This document shows positions 1 through 13,118 of a stretch of 64,000 nucleotides of DNA, one piece after another. Source of the stretch: Tamarix chinensis (taxonomy: Eukaryota > Streptophyta > Magnoliopsida > Caryophyllales > Tamaricaceae); contig CM060172.1 of NCBI GenBank assembly GCA_030549775.1, positions 60,430,023-60,494,022 on the forward strand, given 5' to 3'. Made by a program: the position numbers and the translations under genes. Numbering within the stretch: position 1 is the stretch's first letter; each line of letters starts with the position of its first letter. Below the pieces are notes generated by a model that searched no databases, was not told where the DNA came from, and saw nothing but the letters and a program-made list of their open reading frames with translations.

Positions 1-2600
1 ATAACAATCACCTCATATATTAGAAATCTCGAACAACCATACCAATAAATTCTAAAGCATCACAAGTCATTAAAATAACAGAAAGATGTATAAAGTACTC
101 CAATCATACTAATATACTAGAGCAACACAGTAACCTCCCAACCATTCCATCATAACAATCTATATGAACTATATGTAGGCACGAATATAACTGTTAAATG
201 AATAATCAAATACATTACTGATAATCACATATTATTTATTTCCATTTGTATTACATAAAAGATACAAGAGACAACTCAAAGATGTATAAAACACATAGAG
301 GCAATACAATATTCTCCTAACCATACAACGAGGAAACATATAAAGTACAAGGGTCATATTGGTGCACTAATGACAACACATTACCCCAAACTAGGTTACC
401 TAATATTTAAGTATTAATAATACCCCTTATAGGACCCTTAGAGTAGAATAAGGCCTTACCAGGGCACTAAAACACACTAGAAAAACCAAACCAAAATGAA
501 GACTCCCACCTTGTTTCCAGGGCAGTTAACCCTATAGAGTAAACAACTCCCCAATCTCAAGATATCCCACTTAAATTGTTAGTATCTTATTGGTGATCTC
601 ATATATCACATAATACACAAACAATTATAATTCCCTTACTTAACTACCTTTTCTCTGATTCCAATTATTAATTTCAACCATAAGGTCAATGGCTGAACCA
701 AGATTAAAGAGCCACTCTAAGGTCAGTCTACAAATCTACTAAGGTCATCTTCAGTCTAGTTATTCTCATTCAAGCGCATTAGGTCATAAATGACCAAAAT
801 TCTCTTAAAACCAAAGTATCATGATATTATCCATTTTAAATGTTAATATATTTTTAGTAATAATTTGTCATGAAAATACTAAAATAGATTCACTTAAAGC
901 ACTTTATCATGCAAGTGAGTAAAAAGACATAACGAGAGACTATTTTTTCCCTATACATGATAAGGCATATAAAACCCTAACATGTGTATCTAATTCATCA
1001 TAAATCACATGCTTTTATACTTAATATCATATAATACATGTTGGGATAATACAAACACACTAGATTTAAAATAAAAATTGACCCCTAGGAAATAAGAATG
1101 ATAATAATCATATAAAAACCAGCCTAAACATGCTCAATATATCATGTTATACATATACATCATACATAATTAATTCATGACATTAAACATACCATAACAT
1201 TCTTTCGTAAAATTAATATTATAAATAATTTAACATGTTAAATTATACATAATTTTATGCTATCATGTTTAGGGACATAAATACAACTTAAATAACTTAA
1301 AACCATAATATGATATCATGTAATATTTATATTTTATTAGAGCATATGGGTTACCATAATCCTAAGAAACACTAGCAAAATTCCAACAACTTAATGCCAA
1401 ACTTTAGCCTCCGGCAACCCTCATTCTTCACCTTAAATAAAGTCAAACAAAGTACATATTAGAACCAACACAACTAATAACATAACATCATAATATTATC
1501 AAAATAAAGATGATAAAACCAATGGCACACTACTGACCAAGGTTGGAATTAAAAAGGGAAAAGGGTGAAAAGAGCTCACATTGGAAAGGGGCACAAACAG
1601 GAGCATCTCGTGCTGAAAGAAGGGTAGGGATAATAGAATATCATGTAGGACAAGGGTAAATGCATGAGGCCTTGATATTGTAGGAGCTCAAGGACACAAA
1701 GTCTCAACACTGCATAAGCAAGGTGAGCATGAGGCGGAGATGTTGAGGAGGTTAAGTGCAACTAAATGTCAGCATCACAAGTTCATGAGGGAGATGGTGG
1801 GAAATGCGGAGTTATACACAAGCTAGGGTTGATAACGTGAGGGAAGGTAGTGAAGGTGGCTTGAAATCTACCACTGTAAGGATGTAAGGGTGATGGTTAC
1901 TGCTCGTGTTATAGGTTGCATAATCGAGAGGGACATGGTTGGTCAAACTACTCATGTAGGGGAAGATGGATGATTTTTGGCACCTCACGTTGTAGCATCA
2001 AAGCTACGCAAGGTATACACAACTAACAATTTGGAGTGGTTCAAGGTTGAAGAAAATGCAAAAAAGTTTGGGAGGTTGATCAAGAGATGTTGTGATACGA
2101 CAGTGGAAGATGAGGTGTCCAGTTTCTGTAAATATGTTGTATAAAGGAGAAAGAAAAAGAACTAGGGAGGAGGATAGGTTGTAAGTAACAAAGGTGGTGG
2201 TGATTGGAGCCTATGAAATGGTGAAACATAGCTAGGGAAAGATAGAGAAAAAATAAGAGCAAGGAATGAGAGAAAATAGAGAGGAGAAGGAAATGAGAAA
2301 GCTTTGTTGGTAGGGTGCAAGATAAAGATGCCAAAAACAAATGGGAGGTTTGGTTGGGTGATTGGTCGAGAGAATATGGAAAGGGACTAAGCGAGTTGGT
2401 ATCAGGTAATAGAGGAGGGTGCACGGGGTAGAAGATGGTGGTGTAAGGTGCGAAAATGGAGCATGGGCTAGGGAATTTTTGTAGAGAAGAATAGGGAAGA
2501 GTAAGAAGAAATGAAATCTTGATTGGTTGTTATTGATTTTTTTTAGAAGGTTAAGGAAGGGGTTTGATAAATTGTTAAAATAACTAATATTTGGATGATT
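1..2600 (+). mobile_element. 3' part of an LTR-like non-coding unit, cut by the window edge
   Basis: This stretch reads like the distal half of the LTR-like family that fills the window. Positions about 340-600 carry the same ordered text as the minus strand of 10,740-10,900 (a Y-rich CCTTATAGG / AGAGTAG / AAGGCC stretch, then a TCAAGATATCCCACTTAAA version of the CTCGAGGTCTTTCACTTTAA box). Positions about 1,550-2,500 form the purine-rich block that precedes the 3' end in other copies. The expected GGGGTATTACA end was not found, so the right limit is approximate. Several pyrimidine-biased frames on the opposite strand are by-products of the purine bias and are not genes. Confidence 0.5.
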
Positions 2601-4007
2601 TTTACCCTCGATATATATATATGTTTCCATGAATTCTCTATGCATATTGTTAGATTTATGTTAGATTCATGGACACTGAATCATTTGGCATTTTGTTTTG
2701 TAAGTGCACTCAATAGATACAAATAAGGTTAAGATGTGAAAATATGAAGGATTTGAGCAGACGTTGTAAAGAACCTAGCATATATATGGCCTTATTAATT
2801 TTAGATACAATTACATCTTATTGAAAAAGTGAAGAATTTTCCCATTTATACAAATCTCAATTTGGAAAAGTTAAAAGAACAAAAGATATAGATCTTCTTA
2901 TTTTTCCAACGCATCTGATATCAACTTGTTTCATGCATTTTTGCAAAAGTTGTCCAGTGCACTGGTGGCACCATAGTCGTGCGTGGTCAGTGCATGGTCG
3001 TGCATAAATTCATAGCAATAAAGTAACACACAACTTCGTTGTGTGTGGTTGGCATAGTTGTGCAGTCTAGAGCAATGAAGACACACAATATTACTGCATG
3101 AGAATGACACAATCATGTTCTTGGAAAGAGGAATAATTCCACACAATCTATTCATGCAAAACAATCACAGTTGGTGGTGGTTACTCCATATACGATTAGA
3201 TACACGACTCATCCCACATCAATAGTAGACTTTTATATGAGGAAAAGGAAAGAGGGGGAAGGGGATTAAATTATATATATGTATATATATCTAGATAAAA
3301 AAAACTCTAGTAATGTAACTCAAAATTTCTTCATTAACTCTTAGATTTAGTTCTATTTTAAAATTGTGTGTGCACTATTGACATTGGATTCTAATGTTTA
3401 TCTACGATTTCATATTTATATTCCTCTTTATTTATTATGTTTAATGTTATTTATATTCTTGCATTTTTTTTACATTTTAATATAATTATGAGTGAGCATT
3501 TTTTCCTAGGATTGGATCTAATCTAAATTGCTAATTAATGATAAATTAGTTTATTTTTTGTTCTGATTTCTTGAGTTATTGCGTAAGGATGGGAATGGAA
3601 TGAGATGAAGAGTTAGTTTAGGATTTGGTTTGTTTAGATTTTGATTTAGTTTAGTTAGGTTGAGGTTTTTAGTTAGAAAAAACAAACTGAAAAACAATTG
3701 GTTAAAGGAGAATGGTAGAGAAAAAGGAAAATGAAGGAAAATAATTAGGGCAAAATATTTAATAAATGGTTAGGGTTATAGTTTATGGGTTAAAAGAGAT
3801 AAATAAGCTAATGTTTAGGGTTAAGTCTTGAGTAAAGGTTAAACCTTGAAAAAATAAAAGTTCATAAAATTATGAGGTTTTACGTCACATCTCATTAACA
3901 CCTCAATAGCCAAACAAATATAATATTCAACAAAAATAAAGGATTATGCTCTACATGCAACTACCAATCAAAACAAGAGGATTGGGTAACAATCTTTATA
4001 ACCTAAA
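2601..4007. other. AT-rich non-coding interval left of unit A
   Basis: No gene is visible. The interval has a small perfect hairpin at 3,026-3,046 (9-bp arms ACACACAAC / GTTGTGTGT, 3-nt loop), a short TATATA run near 3,270-3,295, and purine-rich text around 3,690-3,850 that may be the tail of another decayed unit. It ends at the AGATA target duplication of unit A (4,008-4,012). Confidence 0.4.
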
Positions 4008-5959
4008 AGATATGTAATACCTTATTTCCAGAAACCCTAATTATAACCAATAATTATGTACATTAGTTGTAATAACTATTTTAGGATAATAGGTAATAAA
4101 TATATTGTCAATATGTGTAATATTATTACAACTTATTAGATATAAAATTTTATTAGGTTAAAATTTACTAGAAAGTGTGTACTAAATTTTTAAACCTCGG
4201 TTGGGTCTTAACCGGTATCTGTTCATCAAATAAACCTAACTCGGTAACCTGATAAATTTTACCCATATATGTTTATCCAAATTTATGACCTAAAAATATA
4301 CCCTAAAATATCCCCTAATCAATTCCAAATCTTCTTTACCGTCACCTTACTCCCTCTACCCCGACACTTTCATCTTACACACCATCAACCTACACCATCT
4401 ACACCATACCTCCCTTCTCCCCCATGTTTCTTCTCCTTGTTTTGCTCCTCTTTTCCCTGCACACCATCCCCTTCTTAAATCACTTCTCCTATCCCTCACT
4501 TGTTGTGCCAAGTATCGAGCAACCTCGATTTCTTCTATCTCTCCTAAGCTCCCTTTCGCACAAAAATTATCCTTGTCTTTCTTCCCCATCATTTTCTCCT
4601 TCCCTCACCCTTTTTATCTGCTACAATGCCAACCCCCACTGACCTCCTTACCTTGCCACCAAAAACCATGACTGATTCTCCACGCCTTGCATAGCAGCCC
4701 CTACCAAAGCTTCCCCTCAACCACCCTCTCCCTTGTGCTACTTCTCCCTTTCTTTTACCTTCGGGTCTCCCTACCAAAACAACACCACAATACCGGCCAA
4801 ACCCACCATTCTGCCCCTCCTCCCTTTGGCCAAATTCACCAAAGCTAACATCCCCACCTTCGCCCATTTTGGCCGAAGCTCCTCCTTGTGCTACACCCCC
4901 TTCTACCAAATCCTTATGCTCTTCTTCAACCCTTTGTGATGCACCTTTTCTTCTCCCTTTGTTTCACCTTTTTTGGTTGTTCTCCCCTCCTTAGCATTGA
5001 CCATTCTTGTCATTCTTGGTTCTCTAGCACCAACTAAGTCTACCACTGTCACCCCTCATTCTAGGTAGCCTCAACCAATCCTCTCCCTTTGGTTGTTCGA
5101 AGTTTTCCTTGGCTTTTCTCTTTATTGTTCAACTGATTAGTGAGCTCTAAGTTATTTTAATAATTTTAGATTATTGTTTTGTAATATTATATGCTAATAC
5201 AAATGTGTTTGGAAGTTAAATTCCTAGGTAATTCTTGAGGGCTTTGGATAATACTTATTTTTTAGTAAGTTTGGATTAGGTAAATCTAATAACTCATAGG
5301 ATAGTAGAAATCATGTGCGATCATGATAGGAATTTTTAAACCTATAATAATGCTAGGGTTTTAGTATTTTCAGGTATTGTAGCATGCATGATAAAATGAT
5401 AGTATATTGAAGTAATGATACACATGATTACTGATAATTGATCGGTATGCATTGTAATATGTCAAATGTTTTATGTATATATTTCTAAGATTTTGTTAGG
5501 ATTTCCATTGTTATCAATTTATGATTCAAATTCCATAGTAAATGCCTCATGATTGCTCATGCATGAAATTTAGGATTATGATAATTCACATGGATGCATA
5601 TGCGCATGATTAGGATTAGCTTATAATAAATTCTATTCGCATGGTGTAGGGTTAGAGATAATTCCCTACAAGTATTGAAATACCTCAAAACCCTAATTTA
5701 GAGAATTATGGCAATTTAGGGATTTATTAGGAAAATTAATTAAATAAATTATTTTATTAAAATAAGAGGGAGCAATTAAGACAAAATAAAGAGGAAATTT
5801 ATAAATAATTTAATTGGAATTTATTCAAGTGTTTTGCTAATTAAAGTGAAATTTAGGAAAAATATCTCAAAAATCCTAAATTAATCTAAAAAGAAAAATT
5901 AATCATTATTTTATTAAAATATTATTATTTTTAAACACCACAAAATACCAAAAAATTGT

Positions 5960-7100
5960 AAATACCCCCAACTCACCTATTTTTCCTCCTTTTTCCTTTC
6001 TCCCTTTTTCTTTTTCCCTCTCTATTGTTTTCTTTTCTTTCATTCCTCTCCTTTCTCCTTTTCTTTCTTCCCTTTCCCTTCCCGAACCTGGGCCAGTCCA
6101 CCCCTGTGGCCCAAACCCTCTCCCATCTCCCCTCTCCCTTTCTCCCGCGCAACCCAAGGCTGCCTCCCTTTCTTCTCCCTTACGACCCGGTTCAATTCCC
6201 CCCTTCTTTTCTTTCTTTCTTTTCCCCCGGACCAACTAGTCTACCACACCCCCATTCTTTCTTTCCCTTCTCCCCTAACTCTCTCTCTCCCTGATGCCTA
6301 ACCTTTCCACTTTTCGGCGTAGGCACGCGGCCTCTGCCCTATCGCACCTTGGCCTGCCTCCTCTATCCCCTTCCCTGACACCTCCTCTCTATCCTCCACC
6401 CAATCGTAGCCTCTCTCTCTCCTCACACATGCCTCTCTCCCCCTTCCTTTTTTCCTTCCCGATCTATTAGACCTGCAAAAATGCCAGGCCTTCTTTGACC
6501 ATTGGGTCGTTGGTCGATGCCCTGCACATGTGCTGCCAACCTTCCCTCTTCCCCCTCTATTATTTCCCCTCATCTTTGGCCTATAAATACCCTTCATCCA
6601 CCCCCATTCAATCTTTTTTCTCTCAACTCAGAAATCCACACCCTTGTGCGCCACTGCCTATTCAACCGCCTATTGCGCTACTGCCATCCAACACTATCGC
6701 CCAAACTACTCCCTGCACTACCCTCCACCAAGCAAAACCCTTCACCATTTGACCAACCTTAACCTAGCCATTGCCGCCTTTTCGCCGCCGCCCCCCGCCA
6801 CTCCGCCGCAACCACCACCCTTTATACCCTCCAAAATCACCAGGAGACCCTCCCCTACCTTTCCTTTTCCTTTCCTTCCTCCCTCTCCTCCTCCCTTCCT
6901 CCCTCTCCACCACCCTCGAACACCACACTACCACAGCCTGCGCTGCCACCTTTGGTTGTGCCACCACCACCAATCCAACCCTCTCCACCTAGGCATCCTC
7001 CACCACCTCAAACCCCTTCTCATTCCCTCTCTCCTACCCTAAAACACCTAATTTCCTACCTTTTTCCCCTTCTTTCCACCGTTGCCCACCAACCCTAGGT
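5960..7100 (-). other. Purine-rich block of unit B (pyrimidine-rich on the plus strand)
   Basis: The plus strand is overwhelmingly C and T with scattered CCACC and CTTTCC runs; it corresponds to the purine-rich block of unit C at 18,300-19,300. It opens several proline- and serine-rich frames on both strands that have no domain and no plausible codon pattern. I treat these as composition artefacts. Confidence 0.65.
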
Positions 7101-7159
7101 GATACCCTAACCCTTAAAACCCTAGTTGTGATACATTTATCTCTTTTATTTATAGTATG

Positions 7160-7168
7160 ATATCATCC

Positions 7169-7216
<48 letters not shown>

Positions 7217-7700
7217 TATTATTATTACTATTAATGTGGTTATTATTATTGTTATTACATCATTATTATCATTAAGTACAACTTCAAAAATATTAATACT
7301 ACTACTATTATTAATGGGCGAACCTTATTTTTATTATTATTATGATTATCATTGTTTTATTATCAAAAATCTTCTTCTTCTTCTTCTTGTTGTTATTAAT
7401 GCTAACTTGGGCATAGTATTACTATTACTATTATTGTAAAAATATTCGAACCCTTATATTATCATTATTTTGAATATTATTATTATTATTATTATTATTA
7501 TTATCCTTAGTAATATTATTATTTTATTAATATTACTATTATTATATTATTATCTTTATCACTAACCCTATTATTAGTCTTAACCTTAATAATATAGGGT
7601 TTCTATTACTATGAGTATTAGTAATATTATTATTATTATTATTATTATTATTTACAACTAGTATTAGTACTATTATTAGAAGAAATAAAGCTATTAACTT
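7160..7700. repeat. TTA/ATT trinucleotide microsatellite zone inside unit B
   Basis: Near-pure (TTA)n runs occur at about 7,168-7,213, 7,475-7,503 and 7,623-7,653, separated by imperfect TTATTA text with CTT interruptions near 7,370-7,390. Isoleucine/leucine-rich frames here are a by-product of the repeat. Confidence 0.85.
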
Positions 7701-9144
7701 TAACAATATAAATATGGCTATAAATATAAACATAAACCTATTCTGACCAGTAGTACTTTAGTAGGCTAACTTGGGAATTAAAAATCCTATTTTTACTTGT
7801 AAAGCTTCTTTTAATAACAATAACCCTAATATTAGAATAAAGTATGATATAATAGTATTTTTGATATGAGGAAAATTAATCCTTAGTTTTTCCCTCTTAT
7901 AGGTGAGCCTAGTCAAAACCTTGAGGAGGCGTAGGAGCATGCTCCAAGACCTGTGACATGTTAGGTAAGGATGTAGCTAAGGCCCTATGTGTGTTATGTA
8001 CCTTGTATACCTTGTATGCCATGTATCATGATATGTTATGTATCTTATGATTATCATTATAACTATTTTATGTGTAGCGCAGCTTAGAGTTGAGGTATGC
8101 TCATGTGTTTTCTTATGACATGTGTATAATATGTAAATATTGTGATTATGATGTGATGTGATGTGGCCCTTTAGGATATGCATGCTAGGATATTTAATGT
8201 AATGATATAGGGCAAAAGGAAGAAAAAGGAAAATAGGGAAGTAAGTTGACCGAGGGGAAGTAAGTTACCAAGGGATGTGGGATTAACCTAAGTATCCCAT
8301 GATCCATGAGAAGGAAACTAAGGGGACTATGAATAAAATAAAAGAGTGGGTGAACTTTATATGGGAATTTTAGGGTTTTGCATGAAAACTTCAAGGGTTT
8401 ACATACGGTGGATAGAGTCCACATGGGGATGAAATTTACATGTGAAAAGTTTCCTTGGGGTGTAAGGAAGGTAAGGGAAGAGTTGTCTGGGTGATTGGAG
8501 GCTTTGGGTGAAAAATAGTACGTGGATTAGTATAAGGGTGCACAGGAGACCTAGCTAGGGTTTGGGAGGAAAACCCTAATTTGAGATGGTGGGGAAAGTA
8601 ACAATAATTGAGGGTGAGTGGAGTATGAGATGAGGGTGGAGAAATGTCATGTGTAGGGTGAGTATGGGTATCATGGGAAATCAAGAGTGGAAGGTGAGAA
8701 ATGGAGGAGTGACAGGTGGAAAGAAGGATGCTAGGATTTGGTGTGGCCCCCTAGGGTTTCGTGGTCACACGTGTATTTGGGGGAGTAAAGTGAGATCATG
8801 AGGGTTTAATCCAAGGAATGTGATATATGGGGTATTAAACGGCCTCAATTGTGGGAGGCAGAGAAGGATGGGCCACATAGGCCCATATTAGGGTTTTTGG
8901 AAAAAATCCTAAGGTAAGGCAACAAGTGGACTTGGAGGCGTAGGGTAGTGGGCCTTGACCCACACACTTAGGAGTTGGGCCTCTAGTGTGAGCAAGTGGA
9001 ATAAGGAAAGGATGCTAGGGGTGTGTTAGGAGGTGTAGAAGTCTCAAGATATTAGACGGGCCCTCTTGGGAGGATAAGTGTAGATGGAGTTGGTCATGCA
9101 TGTCCAGGGTGAAACCTAATCATGTACATTGAAAGATTATTGAG

Positions 9145-9500
9145 TCGGGCCCAGACCGATCCACCAGCATAATATTAGCTAGGTGCAGGGGTGCTCTGGA
9201 GACCGATCCACCGACATATAATAGTGGTCGGGTGCATTATGCCCTGTATGTGACCGATCCACTTACTATAATAATGGGGGATCTTGAGCTCAACAAACCA
9301 AATCCTAAGTTTGATAAGACATGTAAAAGACACTAAGTACTCACAGTGGAACACCATGGGAGTCGAGGCCAAACCGGTCCACCGGTGAATAAGAGTAGCC
9401 AGGAGCATCTTGCCCTGGAGACCAATCCATAGGCATATAATAGTGGTCAGGTGAGTTATGTTCAGCATGTTTTCGATCCACCAGCTATAATAGTGGGGTT
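9145..9500 (-). repeat. CCGGTGGACCGG sub-repeat array of unit B
   Basis: Read on the minus strand this is a run of about 48-52 bp modules built on CCACTATTAT, then GGTGGATCGGT, then CAGGGCA and GCTCCTGG. Two super-blocks each end in a CGACTC...TTTCACT-like stretch. The same arrangement is present at 15,261-15,610, 20,293-20,650 and 52,280-52,745. Confidence 0.75.
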
Positions 9501-11099
9501 CCTGTACTTTCATGGATTGATAAAGAGCATTGTGTAGAATGAGTATTGATCGGATAATAAATAATCAGTTTATCTGGACTATGACAAGGCCTTCATTTAT
9601 TTATAATGATTGTATGTTGTTATGTGATCATGCTTGTATTATATGCCTTTGTGTGTTGGCCTTAGTTGTATGGTTACCTTACTTAGTATGTAGCGTACTG
9701 ACCACCTGTTTCATAGGTGCTGCTCATTTCCACGAGCAAAAGGCCCCTCTGAGTTTGTGCGGGTTGGTGATACTGTTTTCGATGCTTATGAGGCATCGGG
9801 TGGGGCTGAGTGCTGAGCATGGACTTAGCCCAGGGATTCGAGAGAGTCGTGGCTAGAATTACTTATTATGTTCCTTTATTTTGTACATGTTTGCTTAAAC
9901 TTAATTTTTATCGTATTATAGCTTTTATTCCCTTTGAGTAATATTAATTATGTACTTTAGATTGTAATCTCTTCTCCGCGTACTCTGGTTTCCATCTTAT
10001 ATATGCTTCAACGCTTTTATGAAACCTTATTTTGAGTTTGAATTATGGTGGTTGGTAATCCTTCTTTAGCCTTGTGGTTAGTACGAGATCAGTCGGGGGT
10101 GAGCTTGTACTGATCACAACGATAACATTCCTGAAATTCACAAGTTTTGATTTACTTGCTTCCGTGATACTCTTTACTAAAATAAAATTTTTCAGTAGTG
10201 AATTTTGGGGTTTACAAGTATTGTGATGATTATATTCCTTTTTAAAATGATGTTTTATGCTTTAAAATATGTATGTATATGTTGCATGGCAGATGTGATA
10301 TGTGAGAGTTGTATGATTAGGATTTTAGTGGGCGAAACACACTGAATGCATGAAAGTAGAAAATACATTTAATCACCAAAATGCAAATATTACCTACGTG
10401 CTATAATAGTGTGGAATATTTCTTTATTCCCTAATCATGACGAATATCTCATAATAATAATGTTTGGTAAAAAAATGAATAAAATGGTAAACTAGGGTTT
10501 GAAGGGTATTTTGGTAATTTTAACCTAGTGTATCTTTTACTTAGCTTTTGAGTGCTAGGTAGTTGAATGCTAGATTGACCTTAGATTTTACTCGGCTTGA
10601 TGTAGACCTATGACCTTAAGGTTTATAGTAATAATTGGAAATAAAAAGAAAAATTGTTAAGTATGGAAAGTGGAAATTGTTGTGTCATATGTAACTTACG
10701 TGATCACCTCATAAAATATTAATACTTAAAGTGAAAGACCTCGAGTTGGGAATGATTGCTCTCTAAGGGTCGCTACCTTAGAGGCATAGTGTTATCCCTA
10801 ATTATTTTGGTTTATTGGTGTGCCATTGTGCCCCAATTTAAGGCCCTACTCTACTATATAGGTAACCTACTGGCCTTATAGGAGGTATCGATACTTAAGG
10901 ACTAGGTGAACAATATTAGGAGGATAATGTGTTTCCTTGTGCGCTAGTATGACCAAGTGTACCACTGTGTTCCTGAGTTCAAGGTAAGGGAATCGTGTTG
11001 CGTTCGGGTGCCAATATGACTACATTTGTTTCTGTGTCATTGGGTTGATTGTATTCCCCTCGAGTAAGTAAGTAAAGTTAAAAATATTGTTGTGTAATA

Positions 11100-11420
11100 A
11101 AATGAAAGGAATGGATTTTTTGGTTTGGTAGTAGCCTCAATTCCCTACCTTGGTATTGTGATGGATTTGTTGGTTTGGTAGTTGCCTCAGTGGTCTAACT
11201 TAATTCACATTGGATTTTTTTTGGTTTGGTAGATGCCTCGATGCCCTACCCTGGTATTGTTTTAGTTTTTTATTTCAATAGTTGCATCTGTGCCCTAGCT
11301 TTATTTGTGTTAGATTTGTTGGTTCAATATACGCCTCAATGCCCTACCCTGGTACTTTTTTTTATTGTTGTTTCGGTAGTTGCCTTAGTGCCCAATGACT
11401 ATGATTGGAATGTATTTAGC
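11100..11420. repeat. Minisatellite of about 50-60 bp units in unit A
   Basis: The plus strand repeats the phrase TTGGTTTGGTAGTTGCCTC followed by a GTGCCCTACCCTGG-like phrase about six times with substitutions. A related, more diverged series lies in unit F at about 36,880-37,080, so the array belongs to the element family rather than to this locus. Confidence 0.6.
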
Positions 11421-12498
11421 TAATCAAATATGACTTCGTACCCTGGAAAAATGTTATGATTTATATTATATGGGAAAAATTAAATCAAAGTGAGATATTA
11501 TATATTTGAAATTAATGGGATCCTTTTTTGTGTGGCAATGATCACAACTGTAGTCATCGTGCACATGTAATTTACTTGCGGTCATTGTGTGCACACATCT
11601 TAGTTTAGCCTCATGATGACATCCAAGGTATTATAGTCTAAACAACATCAAGACCCTTAGTAACACCACCTCATTCGACTCTATGAATGACCTAGGGACT
11701 CTATAGGGGTATCAATATTAAAGGTTAGAGTTTCCTAAAGAGTAACATGATCCTAAGCCAGTGTTAAAAGGATCACAACCGGTTGTTCAAGGGACACGAG
11801 TAAAATGATAACTAAAAAGACAAGTATGTGTGTGATCACAATCTGCAAAAGGAAAGAATGAGCAATTTATCTTGCAAGTATGTATGTGTTTTATGTTATA
11901 AGTGAAAATGTGTCATTTCAATATAGTTGAAATCATGATAACATGGAGTGTTGTGTTATGTGTGTGTGGCTCCATTGTTTGTGGTTATGGTTCATGTTTT
12001 GTGCTCAGGCATGTTTTTTGGATTTTGTATGACTATGTGAAATGTAGGTATATTATCTCTTGTGATGTGTTGTGATCTACTTAGTACGAAGAAATTGTAT
12101 TGATACTACTTTTGCATATGATTATATGAGGGTCATAGAGAGGCATGAAGCATATTAGAATGCGAAGGACAAATGGAGTCCTTGGAAAGTAGTTTCATTT
12201 TCACGGTGGGCCTTCAGTTCTAAGAGTTAGGATAAACTGATATTTTTTTAACTCTTATGTCCCTTACTGTATTTTGGTTGTATGGTTGTACTACAACATT
12301 TATTCTTAACCTCTATTGTGTATTATTCTATTTCCATTGATTTACTTTGTTTATAGTTTGTTTTAGCCTTAACACTTAGAGTAAGAAAATTGAGGGAGTT
12401 GGATTTATGTTAAGTGTAGCAGTAACACTTAATAATTTGGTAATTAGGACCTCCCGTAAAGAAAAAATTAGCTAGTAAATTGGGGGTGTTATAAGATA

Positions 12499-13118
12499 TG
12501 GCAATATACACAACATAAAATAACCATAAGCAAAATGCAGAATACCTCAAAAGAAAATATTGATAGCAAGGTCATATATTGGAGAGCAATTGAAAGGGCA
12601 AATGGGTAGCAAGACAAAAGGATATAGAAGGCACTTATATCATTCCAAAGTTGAGAACAATTGGTGAAGATGGCTAGGTGAGGAGGTGTATGTGATTGAA
12701 GTGGGATACAAGCCATTAAGATTGAGTTGGGTTTGTGATCAATGAAGGAAATCTTGACACACTGGATGGCAATAGCATCCAAGTTCATATATTCGGACAG
12801 AAAATTGAACGAATCTTTCTCACTCTTATACCTTTTTATACCAATTTTCATAGTTGAACGAGTCTTTCTCACTCTTATACTTTTTTTATATCAATTTTCA
12901 TAAGTTTGCTTGCTATGACTCTTATTTACCATATACTACTCACTAATAATATATTAGGTGAAAATTAATGATTTATTTTGTAGTGTTTAACAACATGATA
13001 TCAATAACCAAATAGGATAATCATACACAACTCTTACATTGCAAAAGATCACAACCTCATCATTCCCGTACACTTAACCAAGGTACTACCATTTCATTAA
13101 ATCAATTTTTATCAAATA
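12499..13118. other. Non-coding interval between units A and I, with a 49-bp tandem duplication
   Basis: No recognisable gene. Positions 12,805-12,902 hold two adjacent copies, period 49, of a segment starting TTGAACGA(A/G)TCTTTCTCAC and ending CAATTTTCATA, with few differences. A 127-residue minus-strand frame crosses the region but has no domain I recognise and includes the duplication. Confidence 0.45.

Larger units (their letters stand above)
5676..10216 (-). mobile_element. Unit B: LTR-like non-coding element (probable solo LTR) nested in unit A
   Basis: The left end is TGAAATACCTCAAAACCC. The right end complement is TGTAAACCCCAAAATTCACT, which matches the start of unit C (14,596) almost base for base, including the following ACTGAAAAATTT and CGGAAGC boxes. 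The flanks 5,671-5,675 and 10,217-10,221 are both AGTAT. The length is 4,541 bp. On the minus strand, from 5' to 3', it holds the CCGGTGGACCGG sub-repeats (9,145-9,500), a TTA-rich microsatellite zone (7,160-7,700), a purine-rich block (complement of 5,960-7,100) and an AT-rich tail. No coding domain was found. It must be younger than A because it interrupts A. Confidence 0.85.
4013..12493 (-). mobile_element. Unit A: LTR-like non-coding element (probable solo LTR), interrupted by unit B
   Basis: The plus-strand left end reads TGTAATACCTTATTTCC and the right end reads TTGGGGGTGTTATA, whose complement is TATAACACCCCCAA; one terminal G has become A. The flanks 4,008-4,012 and 12,494-12,498 are both AGATA, the 5-bp duplication expected of an integrase-mediated insertion. 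Unit B plus its own 5-bp duplication splits it; without B it is about 3.9 kb. It is read on the minus strand, because its CTCGAGGTC box (10,735-10,760 complement) and pyrimidine-rich block (4,310-5,100, purine-rich on the minus strand) are in the same order as in plus-strand units. No polyprotein frame is visible. A solo LTR is favoured; a non-autonomous element is the alternative. Confidence 0.8.

Noticed and set aside
2080..2645. Two overlapping minus-strand frames of 114 and 137 codons
   Set aside because: Shadow of the purine-rich block in the first unit; low complexity and no domain.
3026..3046. Perfect 9-bp hairpin (ACACACAAC/GTTGTGTGT)
   Set aside because: Low-complexity arms, no recurrence in other units and no context to suggest a function.
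9530..9856. 108-codon plus-strand frame in unit B
   Set aside because: It lies on the antisense strand of an LTR-like unit and is not preserved in the homologous parts of units C and D.
12489..12872. 127-codon minus-strand frame
   Set aside because: It starts within a tandem duplication, ends at the edge of unit A and has no recognisable domain.
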